From Streptomyces xylophagus (GTDB lineage: Bacteria > Actinomycetota > Actinomycetes > Streptomycetales > Streptomycetaceae), in assembly GCF_000716435.1 (NCBI RefSeq), contig NZ_JNWO01000040.1, forward strand, positions 1 through 60,485: a stretch of 60,485 nt of DNA, given 5' to 3'. Position 1 is the stretch's first letter. Each line of letters opens with the position of its first letter. Below, piece by piece: positions 32,291 to 41,033 of this stretch. The position numbers and the translations under genes were made by a program. The notes beneath the pieces were generated by a model, which searched no databases, was not told where the DNA came from, and saw only the letters and a list, made by a program, of their open reading frames with translations.

Positions 32291-33825
32291 TCCCGATGCA
32301 TCGGCACCGTGGTCTCCGTGCCCCAGCCCGGCTCACCCGAACGGGAGCGCACGGGCGTGTGCCGCCGGGCCAGTTCGAACGCGCTGAGCACCACCCTCGA
32401 CTGGTACTCGACCTGGCGCGCGACCGAGATCCAGCGCGCCCCGCAACCGTCGCGGTAGTCGGCGCACCACTCGTCGATCAGCCGGTCCAACTCCGGCAGC
32501 GCACCTGCCGGATCACGCCCGGAGGCGACCACGACCTGATACAGCAGCCCGGCGGTCCGCAGGGCCAGCCGCCGCCCCGCGATGCGCAGAGCCGCCAGAT
32601 GGGCCGAGTTGAGCGGTGGCAACGGGCGTGCGGCACCGGTGTCGACATCGGGATCCCACGCGTCGGCGAGGCCGGGGCAGACCAGTAAATAGTCGTCGAC
32701 GGGAGCGAGCAGCCGCGCGGCTTCGGGCGCCACGAGGGTGCGGGGCCGCGTGTCGGACGGGACCGCGGGCGGCTCCACCGGGTCGGCTGCGGGGCCGGGC
32801 CGGGCGTTGACCGTCCGGGCGGCCGGCCCGCCACCCGTGTCCGTCCCTGCCGCGGACCCGGCCTGCACGTACGGCCGTATGCGGGCGAGGAGTTGTTCCA
32901 GGATGCGGGTGTCGTGGCGGAGGGTGTGGCTCACGGTGCGCAGCATCGCGTTCGCGTCGGCGGGCGGTGCGCCGTCCTCCACGTCGGCGACGCCCCACAT
33001 CGGGGCCTCCACCACCGCGGTGACGGTGCCGTGCCGGTGCGGGTGGTACCAGGTCGACTCGACGGCGGCCTCGGTGATGGCGGCGGCGAGATCGCCCCGG
33101 CGTGGAGGTGGGATGCGGTAGACGGCGGGGCCGAGGCTCGGCCAGTACAGGGTGTCGTAGGGGCCGAGTTCGCGGGGGATGCCGAGGCGGGTCGCGGTGT
33201 GGGCGACACGTCGGGCGAGGCCCGGCAGGTCGTGGGTCAGTTCCACGAAGCCGCCACCCACGTCGACGCCGTGCAGGGAGCACTGGAGGAACGGGCGCAG
33301 TTCGTCCTGCACCTCCAACAGGGCGCGGGTTTCCGGGAGTCGGGCACCTGCCGCGCCGTCCGGCAGCCATTCGGGCTGTTCCAGGAAGCCGGGCCGGAAG
33401 AAGTTCCTGAAGTAGCGGCCGAGGCTGTAAGGGCCGGACAGCCAGCCCTCGTTGCGGCGCGAGCCGTCGGGGTCGAGGCACAGCAGCAGGTTCCAGGTGG
33501 CGTCGGCGCCCTCGCTCAACCGGGGGTCGGCGAGGACCCGTCCGGCCAGGCGCAGCGCCGTCGCGCCGCCCACGGGCTCGTTGGCGTGCGGTCCGGCGAC
33601 CACGAGGGCCTGGCGGCTGCCGTGGCCCACGGAGAGCAGCCACAGGGGCGTACCGGCGCGGGAGGTCCCGACGCGGCGCAGCCGGGCGTCCTGGGGGCGG
33701 CGGGCGACGAGCGCGGCGGCCTGGGCGCCCAGCTCGTCCACGGACGGGTAGCGGAGGAGTGGCGGCAGGGCACACCTCCGCGAATATGGTGCCGTCGGTT
33801 CACCTGATGTGCATGGTGTACGCAC
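32287..33825 (-). CDS. M14-family zinc carboxypeptidase, second paralogue, TTA-containing
   Basis: Paralogue of the enzyme at 30538, about 512 residues from the GTG at 33825. It shares RYPSVDELGAQAAALVARRP, SRAGTPLWLLSVG, zinc motif PHANEPVGG, LHGVDVGG, STWYHPHRHGTVTAVVEAPMW and the C-terminal ARWISVARQVEYQSRVV. A Pro/Ala/Thr-rich insert of about 60 residues after YVQAG is absent from its partner. A TTA codon at 32686-32688 (codon 380) predicts bldA dependence. The true start may instead be CTG 33768, which has GGAGG 6 bases upstream and aligns with the paralogue's N-terminus. No signal peptide is evident. The stop overlaps the start of the SSI gene. Confidence 0.8.
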   Translation of the reverse strand: MRTPCTSGEPTAPYSRRCALPPLLRYPSVDELGAQAAALVARRPQDARLRRVGTSRAGTPLWLLSVGHGSRQALVVAGPHANEPVGGATALRLAGRVLADPRLSEGADATWNLLLCLDPDGSRRNEGWLSGPYSLGRYFRNFFRPGFLEQPEWLPDGAAGARLPETRALLEVQDELRPFLQCSLHGVDVGGGFVELTHDLPGLARRVAHTATRLGIPRELGPYDTLYWPSLGPAVYRIPPPRRGDLAAAITEAAVESTWYHPHRHGTVTAVVEAPMWGVADVEDGAPPADANAMLRTVSHTLRHDTRILEQLLARIRPYVQAGSAAGTDTGGGPAARTVNARPGPAADPVEPPAVPSDTRPRTLVAPEAARLLAPVDDYLLVCPGLADAWDPDVDTGAARPLPPLNSAHLAALRIAGRRLALRTAGLLYQVVVASGRDPAGALPELDRLIDEWCADYRDGCGARWISVARQVEYQSRVVLSAFELARRHTPVRSRSGEPGWGTETTVPMHRE

Positions 33826-33978
33826 AGTCAGTCACGGCATCAGGGGTACGTCAACACCGCCGTACGCAAAGGGATTTGATACGCACGCGCGGTCGCCACA
33901 TCGGGTAAAGCCCAGGCCAGAGGTGAGGCAGGGCTGTGTCCTGGCCACGTCCGGGCCCGGTTCGGGCGCGGTCCGGGC

Positions 33979-34530
33979 TCAGTTCACGGCGAGCCGGAAC
34001 GCCATCCGTCCGAAGCCGATCTGGTCGCCCTCGCGGACGACGGCCGCGCCGATCACCCGTCGGCCGTTGACCGTCGTGCCGTTGGTCGAGCCGAGGTCGC
34101 GCAGCACCCACATGCCGCCCTGGCGGCTGAGTTCGGCGTGCACCCGGGACACCGTCTCGTGGGTCAGGCGCAGTCCGTTGGCGGGGTCGCGGCCGATGCG
34201 CAGCGGAAATCCGTTGCCCGGGTGGGGCAGCAGCAGCTTGGGGAGCCGCTCGGCCTGCCAGGCCCTGCGCAGCCGTACGGTGAAGCCGGAGACGGCCTCC
34301 ACGGTGCCGAACAGCACGCGGGAGAGGCGGCTTTCGGTGGGCAGGTCGGCGGTGAGCGCCACGAGTTCCTCGGACCGGCGGGCGGCGAGCGCCAACTCCA
34401 TGCGCCGGATGAACGTGTCGTGGGACAGGCGGCCCATGGCGACGCCGTCGTGAAGGACCTTGAGCGCCTTGTCGCGCTCCGCGTCGGACAGCCGCGCGGG
34501 GTACGTGTGGAACTCGAAGGACGACGTCAC
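33979..34530 (-). CDS. DUF1707-FHA domain protein
   Basis: A 183-residue soluble protein. Residues 10-60 form a DUF1707 domain (ARLSDAERDKALKVLHDGVAMGRLSHDTF, then RMELALAARRSEEL). Residues about 105-183 form an FHA domain with LRIGRDPANGL, SRVHAEL, LRDLGSTNGT and the NG turn, keeping the Arg, Ser, His and Asn residues that bind phosphothreonine. It probably reads a Ser/Thr-kinase signal at the membrane or in the cytoplasm; no transmembrane segment is present. GTG 34530 starts the DUF1707 domain. No kinase gene is adjacent. It is divergent from treZ. Confidence 0.85.
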   Translation of the reverse strand: MTSSFEFHTYPARLSDAERDKALKVLHDGVAMGRLSHDTFIRRMELALAARRSEELVALTADLPTESRLSRVLFGTVEAVSGFTVRLRRAWQAERLPKLLLPHPGNGFPLRIGRDPANGLRLTHETVSRVHAELSRQGGMWVLRDLGSTNGTTVNGRRVIGAAVVREGDQIGFGRMAFRLAVN

Positions 34531-34703
34531 GTTCGTGATTGTCGGGCAGTGAACCCCGGGTGTCCAGAAGACGCGGAAACGGCCCGCACGCGCGCGAAGA
34601 TGACGACACCTGCGCCAAAGGGGTGGATTCAAAAGCGGATTGATCTCGTTTGAAGCACGATGGACGGGCTACATCCCGGTGAGCAGACGAAGGGGAACCG
34701 TCC

Positions 34704-36452
34704 GTGCAGTTCGAGGTGTGGGCACCAGAGGCAGACCGTGTGACGCTCTATCGCGAGGGCGCCACGCGCGCGTTGGCGCGCGATCCCGAGCGTGTGGGGT
34801 GGTGGAGCGGTGAGGCGGCGGCGAGCGACGGCACGCGGTACGGGTACGCGGTGGACGACGGCCCGCCGCTGCCCGACCCGCGCTCGCGCCGCCAACCGGA
34901 CGGCCCGGACGGCTTGAGCGCCGTCGTCGAGCACGAGCGGTACGCGTGGCGTACCGCCGAGTGGCCCGGGCGTCCGCTGCCGGGCGCGGTGCTGTACGAG
35001 CTGCACGTCGGCACATACACCCCCGAGGGCACCCTGGACGCGGCCGCGGACCGGCTCGGCCATCTCGCCGAACTGGGCGTCACGCACGTCGAGTTGATGC
35101 CCCTGTGTCCGTTCCCCGGCCGAAACGGCTGGGGGTACGAGGGCGTCTCCCTGTGGGCGGTGCACGAGCCCTACGGCGGCCCCGAGGGGCTGAAGCGGTT
35201 CGTCGACCGGGCCCACGAACTGGGCCTGGGCGTCGTGCTCGACGTGGTGCACAACCACCTTGGTCCGTCCGGGAATTACCTGCCCTCGTTCGGCCCCTAC
35301 TTCACGGACACGCATCAGACCCCCTGGGGCAGCGCCGTGAACCTGGACGCGCCCGGCTCCGACGAGGTGCGCGCCTTCCTGCTGGGCAGCGCGCTGGCGT
35401 GGCTGCGCGACTACCGGATCGACGGGCTGCGGCTGGACGCGGTGCACGCGTTGAAGGACACGCGCGCGTGCCACTTCCTGGAGGAACTGTCGGCCGCCGT
35501 CGACGCGTTGGCCGCCGAGACGGGCCGGCCCCTGTTCCTGGTCGCCGAGTCCGACCTGAACGACCCGCGCGTGGTCACCTCCCGCGCGGAGGGCGGTCTG
35601 GGTCTGCACGCCCAGTGGAACGACGACTTCCACCACTCCCTGCACGCCGCGCTGACCGGTGAGTCCCAGGGCTACTACGCGGACTTCGCCCGGGCCCCGC
35701 TCGCGGCGATCACCAAGACGCTCACGGACGGCTTCTTCCACGACGGCACCTATTCCAGCTTCCGGGACCGGCACCACGGCCGCCGCCTCGACCGCACGCG
35801 CGTGGCCGCCCACCGGCTGCTCGGCTACACGCAGACCCACGACCAGATCGGCAACCGCGCCCAGGGCGACCGCCTTTCGGCGACCCTCTCCCCCGGTCTG
35901 CTGGCCTGCGCCGCCGCGCTGGCGCTGACCGGACCCTTCACGCCAATGCTGTTCATGGGCGAGGAGTGGGCGGCGGGCACACCCTGGCAGTTCTTCACCG
36001 ACCACACCGACCCGGACCTCGCGGATGCCGTACGGCGGGGCAGACGGCGGGAGTTCGCGGCGCACGGCTGGGCCGAGGAGGACGTACCCGATCCGCAGGA
36101 CCCGGCGACCCGCGACCGCTCCTGCCTCGACTGGTCGGAGCCGGAGCGGGAGCCCCACGCGCGCGTGCTGGACTGGTACCGCCGGCTCATCGCGCTCCGG
36201 CACGAACAACCCGACCTCACAGACCCCGACCTCACCGACACGAAGGTGGCCTACGACGAGGACGCCCGCTGGCTCGCCCTCCGCCGCGGCGACGTACGCG
36301 TCGCCGTGAACCTCGGCAAGGAACCGGCCGCGATCCCCCTGGGCTCCCGCCCGGCGGAAGTGCTGGCCGCGTGGGAGCCGGTGGAGGCGCCGGGGGCGGA
36401 GGGGTTGCTGCGGCTGCCCGGGGAGTCGTGCGTGGTGCTGCTGCAGGCGTAA
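34704..36452 (+). CDS. treZ: Malto-oligosyltrehalose trehalohydrolase
   Basis: A 582-residue GH13 enzyme that releases trehalose from maltooligosyltrehalose made by TreY. FEVWAPEADRVTL begins a CBM48-like domain. The catalytic set is Asp245 (IDGLRLDAVHALKD), Glu282 (LVAESDLND) and the Asp in TQTHDQIGNRAQGDR; the NHLGPSGNYLPSFGPYFTD block is diagnostic of TreZ. GTG 34704 follows AAGGGG. The gene is about 5.8 kb from treY, separated by unrelated genes. Its TAA stop lies inside a perfect 26-bp palindrome. Confidence 0.95.
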   Translation: MQFEVWAPEADRVTLYREGATRALARDPERVGWWSGEAAASDGTRYGYAVDDGPPLPDPRSRRQPDGPDGLSAVVEHERYAWRTAEWPGRPLPGAVLYELHVGTYTPEGTLDAAADRLGHLAELGVTHVELMPLCPFPGRNGWGYEGVSLWAVHEPYGGPEGLKRFVDRAHELGLGVVLDVVHNHLGPSGNYLPSFGPYFTDTHQTPWGSAVNLDAPGSDEVRAFLLGSALAWLRDYRIDGLRLDAVHALKDTRACHFLEELSAAVDALAAETGRPLFLVAESDLNDPRVVTSRAEGGLGLHAQWNDDFHHSLHAALTGESQGYYADFARAPLAAITKTLTDGFFHDGTYSSFRDRHHGRRLDRTRVAAHRLLGYTQTHDQIGNRAQGDRLSATLSPGLLACAAALALTGPFTPMLFMGEEWAAGTPWQFFTDHTDPDLADAVRRGRRREFAAHGWAEEDVPDPQDPATRDRSCLDWSEPEREPHARVLDWYRRLIALRHEQPDLTDPDLTDTKVAYDEDARWLALRRGDVRVAVNLGKEPAAIPLGSRPAEVLAAWEPVEAPGAEGLLRLPGESCVVLLQA

Positions 36453-36473
36453 ACGCTTGCGCAAGCGTTTACG
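36448..36473. promoter_or_regulatory. Perfect 26-bp palindrome at the treZ stop
   Basis: CGTAAACGCTTGC at 36448-36460 is followed directly by its exact reverse complement to 36473. It contains the treZ stop and fills almost all of the 23-base gap to the convergent kinase-like gene. The central CTTGCGCAAG resembles LacI-family operators, yet the position at two converging 3' ends suits a terminator hairpin. Both readings are open. Confidence 0.6.
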
Positions 36474-36475
36474 TG

Positions 36476-37420
36476 CTACAGCTCCGCGTCCCCCGCGCTG
36501 TCCCGCAGCTCCGTCACCCGTTCCAGCAGGATCGCCTCCCAGGTGCGCCGGAGTCGGGTCCTGAGGAGGGGAAGCGGGCCGGTGTCCCGGCCCGCGAGCT
36601 GGTCGGCGAGGCGGATCACGGTGTCGCAGCGGGCGAGCCAGAGGCCGCGCAGGCAGGGGCGGGCGCCGTAGCCGGCGAGGGTGGCGGCGCGTACGGCGGC
36701 GGGGGAACCGACGGCCAGGGCGAGCCCGGCGATGTCCTCGGCGGGGTCGCCGAGTACCGCACCGGTCCAGTCCAGGATGCCGCGCACCCGGCCGTCGGCG
36801 CTCACCACGAGGTGTTCGCCCTTGAGGTCGTGGTGGACGAGGACGGCGGTGCCCGGCTGGGCGGCCAGCTGGATCGCACCGGGCTGGGTGAGCTGGTGGA
36901 GGCGGGCGGCGTCGAACTCGTCGGCGGCGGCGAGTCGTTCGGCGGCCTGTTCGGCGGTGCGGCGCAGTGTCTCCAGGGAGCGCGGGGCGGTGCGCGGGAC
37001 GCCGAGTGTCTCGGCCTGCCGGGCGGGCACCTCGCGCAGCCCGGTGAGCAGCCCGGCCAGGTCTGCCTCGCCGACGGCGGAGACGTCCTGGTCCTCGCCG
37101 GACCGGCCGGGCACCTTGGTGTCCAGCGTGTAGGTGAGCCCGGGCGCCCACTCGCCGTGCGCCACGCTCGTCGCCACCGCGACGGGGAGGTACGGCCGTA
37201 CGAGGTCACGCAGGCGCAGTTCGCGGCGCAGGCGCACGGCGGCCCCGCGGTCCGGGGCGAGGCGCAGCACATGGCGGGTGCCGACCCACCATGTGGAGTG
37301 CTCGCCGTCCTCGGCGACGGGCCGGATCTCGGGTCCGGAACCGTCGGCCGCACCGTCCTTGAGCAGGGAACGGACCAGCCGGCGGACGGTGTCCGCGGTG
37401 GGTGTCGATGCCTGGGTCAT
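36476..37420 (-). CDS. Phosphotransferase (APH fold) family protein
   Basis: A 314-residue APH-fold protein. TWWVGTRHVLRLAPDRGAA gives the N-lobe, HHDLKGEHLVV is the catalytic loop (an unusual HHDLKGEH in place of HGDLHxxN) and ILDWTGAVLGDPAEDIAG is the metal-binding segment. The substrate is unknown. Catalytic Asp is retained, but Asn of the loop is replaced by His, so full activity is not certain. It lies 16 bases downstream of the Xaa-Pro peptidase gene on the same strand and is probably cotranscribed. It converges on treZ across the 26-bp palindrome. Confidence 0.8.
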   Translation of the reverse strand: MTQASTPTADTVRRLVRSLLKDGAADGSGPEIRPVAEDGEHSTWWVGTRHVLRLAPDRGAAVRLRRELRLRDLVRPYLPVAVATSVAHGEWAPGLTYTLDTKVPGRSGEDQDVSAVGEADLAGLLTGLREVPARQAETLGVPRTAPRSLETLRRTAEQAAERLAAADEFDAARLHQLTQPGAIQLAAQPGTAVLVHHDLKGEHLVVSADGRVRGILDWTGAVLGDPAEDIAGLALAVGSPAAVRAATLAGYGARPCLRGLWLARCDTVIRLADQLAGRDTGPLPLLRTRLRRTWEAILLERVTELRDSAGDAEL

Positions 37421-37436
37421 GGTCGCGCCGTCGCCG

Positions 37437-38564
37437 TCAGTCCACCAGGGCCATCTCACGGGCCGTGTTGTTGAGCCGCCGACCGCCGCCCTCGGTCACC
37501 GTGACGATGTCCTCGATGCGCACCCCGAAGCGGCCGGGCAGATAGATACCGGGCTCCACGGAGAAGCACATCCCGGGCACGAGAGGCTGTTCCTCGCCCT
37601 CGATCATGTACGGCGGCTCGTGCGTGGTGACGCCGATGCCGTGACCGGTGCGGTGGATGAAGTAGGGGCCGTATCCGGCGTCGTCGATGACCGCGCGGGC
37701 GGCCCGGTCGACCTCCTGGCAGGCGACTCCTGGGCGCACCGCGCGGAAACCGGCCTCCTGGGCCTCGCGGACGAGGTCGTGGACGCGCTGTTCCTCGTCG
37801 CTGGGTTCGCCGACGTGGACCGTGCGCGAGGTGTCGGAGCCGTAGCCGTCCTTGAGGCCGCCGAAGTCGAGGACGATCATGTCCCCCTGCTGGATGACGC
37901 GGTCGCCGACTTCGTGGTGCGGGTTGGCACCGTTGGGGCCCGAGGCGACGATGGTGAAGTCGACCTGGGAGTGCCCGAACTGCCGTAGCAGATCGGCGAG
38001 ATCGGCGCCGACGTCGGACTCGCGGCGGCCGGCGAAGGGGACCTTGCGGATCTCCTCGTACGCCGCGTCCGCGGCCGCTCCGGCGGCCGCCATGAGCTCC
38101 AGTTCCGCCGTGTCCTTCACGGCGCGCAGCATCGGCAGGGCGTCGGTGAGGGAGGCGTAGGTGGTGTCGGGCAGTGTCTTCTGGAGTCCCAGCAGGTGCA
38201 TGGACCAGGCGTTGTCGCTGATGCCGAAGCGGCCGGTGGCGTCGAGGAGGGCGGCGGTGGCGGCGTAGGGGTCCTTGCCGTCGGTCCAGTCGCGCAGGGT
38301 GAGGGCGTCGGCGCCGGGTGCCTTGGCCGCGTCGGGGGCCTCCAGGGTGGGGACGACGAGGACCGGGGAGCGTCCGGGGGCCAGGACGAGCACGGTGAGC
38401 CGTTCGGTGATCGCGGTGGGCGCGTAGCCGGTGAGCCACACCAGGTCCGGTCCCGGAGCCACCAGCAGCCCCGCGAGACCGGCGTCGGCGGCGGCCCGTG
38501 CGGCACGGTCCATGCGGGCCCGGTAGTCGGCGGCGGTGAAGGGCGCGGGCGTGCTACCGGTCAT
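37437..38564 (-). CDS. M24-family Xaa-Pro aminopeptidase
   Basis: A 375-residue pita-bread metallopeptidase that removes N-terminal residues preceding proline. An N-terminal creatinase-like domain (about 1-140) precedes the catalytic domain. Five metal ligands are visible in order: Asp in VLDFGG, Asp in GSDTSRT, His in HRTGHGIGV, Glu in FSVEPGIY and Glu in RIEDIV. The length fits cytoplasmic PepQ/PepP-like actinobacterial enzymes. ATG 38564 begins MTGSTPAPF. Organic neighbours give no substrate hint beyond general peptide turnover. Confidence 0.9.
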   Translation of the reverse strand: MTGSTPAPFTAADYRARMDRAARAAADAGLAGLLVAPGPDLVWLTGYAPTAITERLTVLVLAPGRSPVLVVPTLEAPDAAKAPGADALTLRDWTDGKDPYAATAALLDATGRFGISDNAWSMHLLGLQKTLPDTTYASLTDALPMLRAVKDTAELELMAAAGAAADAAYEEIRKVPFAGRRESDVGADLADLLRQFGHSQVDFTIVASGPNGANPHHEVGDRVIQQGDMIVLDFGGLKDGYGSDTSRTVHVGEPSDEEQRVHDLVREAQEAGFRAVRPGVACQEVDRAARAVIDDAGYGPYFIHRTGHGIGVTTHEPPYMIEGEEQPLVPGMCFSVEPGIYLPGRFGVRIEDIVTVTEGGGRRLNNTAREMALVD

Positions 38565-38674
38565 TCAGGCCTCCGGGAACGGGCGAAAGGTGGCTACGGG
38601 CAGCATCCTGCCCGCACCCGGAGGGCCACGCGAGCCGATCGACGGCTCTTTCGGCCCCGGACGCGGTCACGGCG

Positions 38675-39298
38675 TCAGCTCTCCAGGGCCATGCGGGCCC
38701 CCAGGAGCAGCAGCACGCCTCCGGAGACCTGCTCCAGGCGCCGGCGCACACCGGTCCGGGACAGCACGTTCTTGAGCCGGCCGACGAACCACACGTAGAG
38801 GCCGTAGTAGCCCACTTCGTAGACCGCCCACAGCGCGGCGAGCCCGACCATGGCGGGCAGGTGCGGGGCGCCTTCCGGGACGAACTGCGGGAGGAAGGAC
38901 ATCGCGAAGATCGCGGCCTTGGGGTTGGCGAGGTTGAGGAGCAGTCCGCCTCGGTAGGAGGCCCAGGCGCTGCGTTCGGGGCCGTCCCAGCCGTCGGTCT
39001 CCTCGCCGTCCTTGGTGCGGCGCGCGTGGCGCAGGGTCTGGATACCGAAGCCGACGAGGACGACCGCGCCGACGATCCGCGTCACGTCGTAGGCCACCTC
39101 GGAGGCGGCGAGCAGCGCGGTCAGGCCGAAGGCGGCGACGAGGCCCCAGACGAAGACACCGGTCTCGTTGCCGAGGACGGTGAGGAAGCCCGAACGTCTG
39201 CTGCGCAGCGACTGCTTGATGATCAGCACGGTGCTCGGGCCGGGCGAGGCGGCTATCAGGGTGCAGGCGCCGAGGAAGGCGAGGAGGGTGCTCAGCAT
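38675..39298 (-). CDS. LysE-family amino acid exporter
   Basis: A 207-residue membrane protein with about six hydrophobic segments. LIAASPGPSTVLIIKQSLRSRRSGFLTVLGNETG at the N-terminus and LLNLANPKAAIFAMSFLPQFV are hallmarks of the LysE/RhtB superfamily, which exports lysine, homoserine, threonine or related metabolites. The substrate is unknown. ATG 39298 begins directly at the first helix, with no clear ribosome binding site. The gene lies 61 bases downstream of the PDZ protein on the same strand. Confidence 0.88.
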   Translation of the reverse strand: MLSTLLAFLGACTLIAASPGPSTVLIIKQSLRSRRSGFLTVLGNETGVFVWGLVAAFGLTALLAASEVAYDVTRIVGAVVLVGFGIQTLRHARRTKDGEETDGWDGPERSAWASYRGGLLLNLANPKAAIFAMSFLPQFVPEGAPHLPAMVGLAALWAVYEVGYYGLYVWFVGRLKNVLSRTGVRRRLEQVSGGVLLLLGARMALES

Positions 39299-39359
39299 GG
39301 GGTCATCGTGGCCCGCCCCGGGGAGGCGGGACCACTCCTTTTCCTGGCTCACGCGCGCG

Positions 39360-39947
39360 TCAGACGACGTATCCGGGCACCACGGTGAACTGCTGGTAGC
39401 CGCCGCTGTGGTGGCGCACCGTGACGGTGACCTCCTCCCCGGGGTGGGCGCGGGCCACGGCACGCGCGAGGTCCGCCGCCGAGTCGATGCGGGTGCCGCC
39501 GAAGGTGAGCAGGACGTCGCCGCGGATCAGGCCCGCCGTGTAGCCGGGTCCGGGGAGGTGGACGCCGACGATCAGGGCGCCCGCCTTCTCGGCGTCCACG
39601 GCCTCCACGCCTAGCGTCGCGGCGGCGGAGCCGGCGGACGTGGGCGACGGTGTCGGGCTCGTGGAGGACGCGGACGGGCCGGGCGGGTTGGCCGTCCGCG
39701 CCGGTTGGTGGGCCGCCTGGCGCTGCATCTCGGCGAGTCTGCTCATGCCGATCACCGTGGCGCCGACCGTGCCGAGTCCGACCCCGGACAGGACCAGGAC
39801 GGTCCCGACGAACAGGCTGAACAGCAGGGTGATGAGCCGTCGGCCGCGGCGCCGCGCGGCGTGCGGGCGCCGGCCGGTGGCGGGCTTGCTGCCACCGCCG
39901 GGCTCCTGACCGGGCATCGGCTTGGGACGCAACGCAGTCTGTTCCAT
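39360..39947 (-). CDS. Membrane-anchored PDZ domain protein without a protease domain
   Basis: A 195-residue protein. A basic cytoplasmic N-terminus (1-37) is followed by one transmembrane helix (about 38-65), a Pro/Ser/Thr-rich linker and a C-terminal PDZ domain (about 108-195: TLGVEAVDAEKAGALIVGVHLPGPGYTAGLIRGDVLLTFGGTRI). It resembles the tail of HtrA-like proteases but has no trypsin domain. It could tether or sense C-termini of extracytoplasmic proteins. A GGAGG site lies 7-8 bases before ATG 39947. Confidence 0.82.
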   Translation of the reverse strand: MEQTALRPKPMPGQEPGGGSKPATGRRPHAARRRGRRLITLLFSLFVGTVLVLSGVGLGTVGATVIGMSRLAEMQRQAAHQPARTANPPGPSASSTSPTPSPTSAGSAAATLGVEAVDAEKAGALIVGVHLPGPGYTAGLIRGDVLLTFGGTRIDSAADLARAVARAHPGEEVTVTVRHHSGGYQQFTVVPGYVV

Positions 39948-40069
39948 GGATCGCCTCCGGCAGATGCTCTACCCGGCGCACCGGCGCCCGACGTGCCACG
40001 AACGAGTGAGACTGACCGACGGTCAGGAGAGGGAAGGCCGTGCGCATCGCACGCGCGCGTGGCGCCTCA

Positions 40070-40957
40070 TCACCGATCTCGTTCCCGCTCCACCAGGCGC
40101 CCCACCAACCGTGCCGCCGCTCCTCGCGGCGCACCCCCGTGCACCAGTTCCGTACGGTGCACGACACGCGGTTCGGTGAGCGGGACGGCGACCGCGCCCG
40201 GTACTCCGGTGGCCGCCGAGCGGGGCAGCAGCGTCAGGCCGTGACCCGCCGCGGCAAGGGCGGTGAGGACGCGGACGTCGGTGCCGTCGTAGCGGAGGGC
40301 CGGGCGGAAGGCGCCGCCGCCGTTCGCCACGCGGAGCCGCGCGAGGGGAACGCCCGCGTCGGGGGCGTCGAGCCAGCGGGCGGCGGCGAGGTCACCGAGG
40401 CGCAGGGCGGAACGGCCGGCCAGGGGATGCGTGTCGGGGAGCAGGACGCACACGGGTTCCTCGGCGACGCCGTGGGTGGTCAGCGGGGCCACGTCGGGCA
40501 GCCGTAGCGGGTCGTTGGGGGCCGCGATGCCGTCGACCAGGCCCAGGTCCGCGGCGCCGGTGGCGACGGCGGCCGGAATCTCGTCGCGGGCGAGCACCCG
40601 GAGGGTCACCCCCGCGCACGGGAGTGCGGCCAGGACGCGCGGCCCGAGCGCGGTCGGCGAGGCGGCGAGGGTCAGCCCGCGTTCGGGAGCGGCGGCCATC
40701 CGGACGACGTCCGCGCGGGCCGCGTCCAGGCGCAGCAGCAGTGGACCCGCGTGTTCGAGGAGCCGCTCGCCCGCCGAAGTGGGCGTGACGGGGCGGCGGG
40801 TGAGCAGCGGGGCGCCGAGGTCCTGTTCCAGGGCGGCGATGTGCTGGGACACCGCGGACTGGGTGTAGCCCAGCTCACGTGCGGCCTCGGAGAAGGAGGC
40901 CAGCCGGGCCACCGTGACGTACGTACGCAGGAGGTGCGGGTCCACGGGAGACAGCAT
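40070..40957 (-). CDS. LysR-family transcriptional regulator
   Basis: A 295-residue regulator. The winged helix-turn-helix covers residues 5-65 (HLLRTYVTVARLASFSEAARELGYTQSAVSQHIAALEQDLGAPLL), and the rest is the two-lobed effector domain. ATG 40957 is used; GTG 40945 (VDPHLLRTYV) is an alternative common in this family. It is divergent from the amidotransferase-like gene at 41034, and the spacer holds a T-N11-A palindrome, so it most likely controls that gene and itself. The ligand is unknown. Confidence 0.88.
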   Translation of the reverse strand: MLSPVDPHLLRTYVTVARLASFSEAARELGYTQSAVSQHIAALEQDLGAPLLTRRPVTPTSAGERLLEHAGPLLLRLDAARADVVRMAAAPERGLTLAASPTALGPRVLAALPCAGVTLRVLARDEIPAAVATGAADLGLVDGIAAPNDPLRLPDVAPLTTHGVAEEPVCVLLPDTHPLAGRSALRLGDLAAARWLDAPDAGVPLARLRVANGGGAFRPALRYDGTDVRVLTALAAAGHGLTLLPRSAATGVPGAVAVPLTEPRVVHRTELVHGGAPRGAAARLVGRLVERERDR

Positions 40958-40965
40958 CCCATCAG

Positions 40966-40988
40966 TTCTGCTTATCGAGAGTGCAGAA
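40966..40988. promoter_or_regulatory. LysR-type operator (T-N11-A) between divergent genes
   Basis: TTCTGC at 40966-40971 and GCAGAA at 40983-40988 flank exactly 11 bases, the classical LysR box. It starts 9 bases before the LysR ATG and about 45 bases before the divergent gene, as expected for an autoregulated pair. Confidence 0.7.
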
Positions 40989-41033
40989 ATCATCGTTGGA
41001 CGTGAATACCAGGTCGCGCCCAGGATGAACGAC

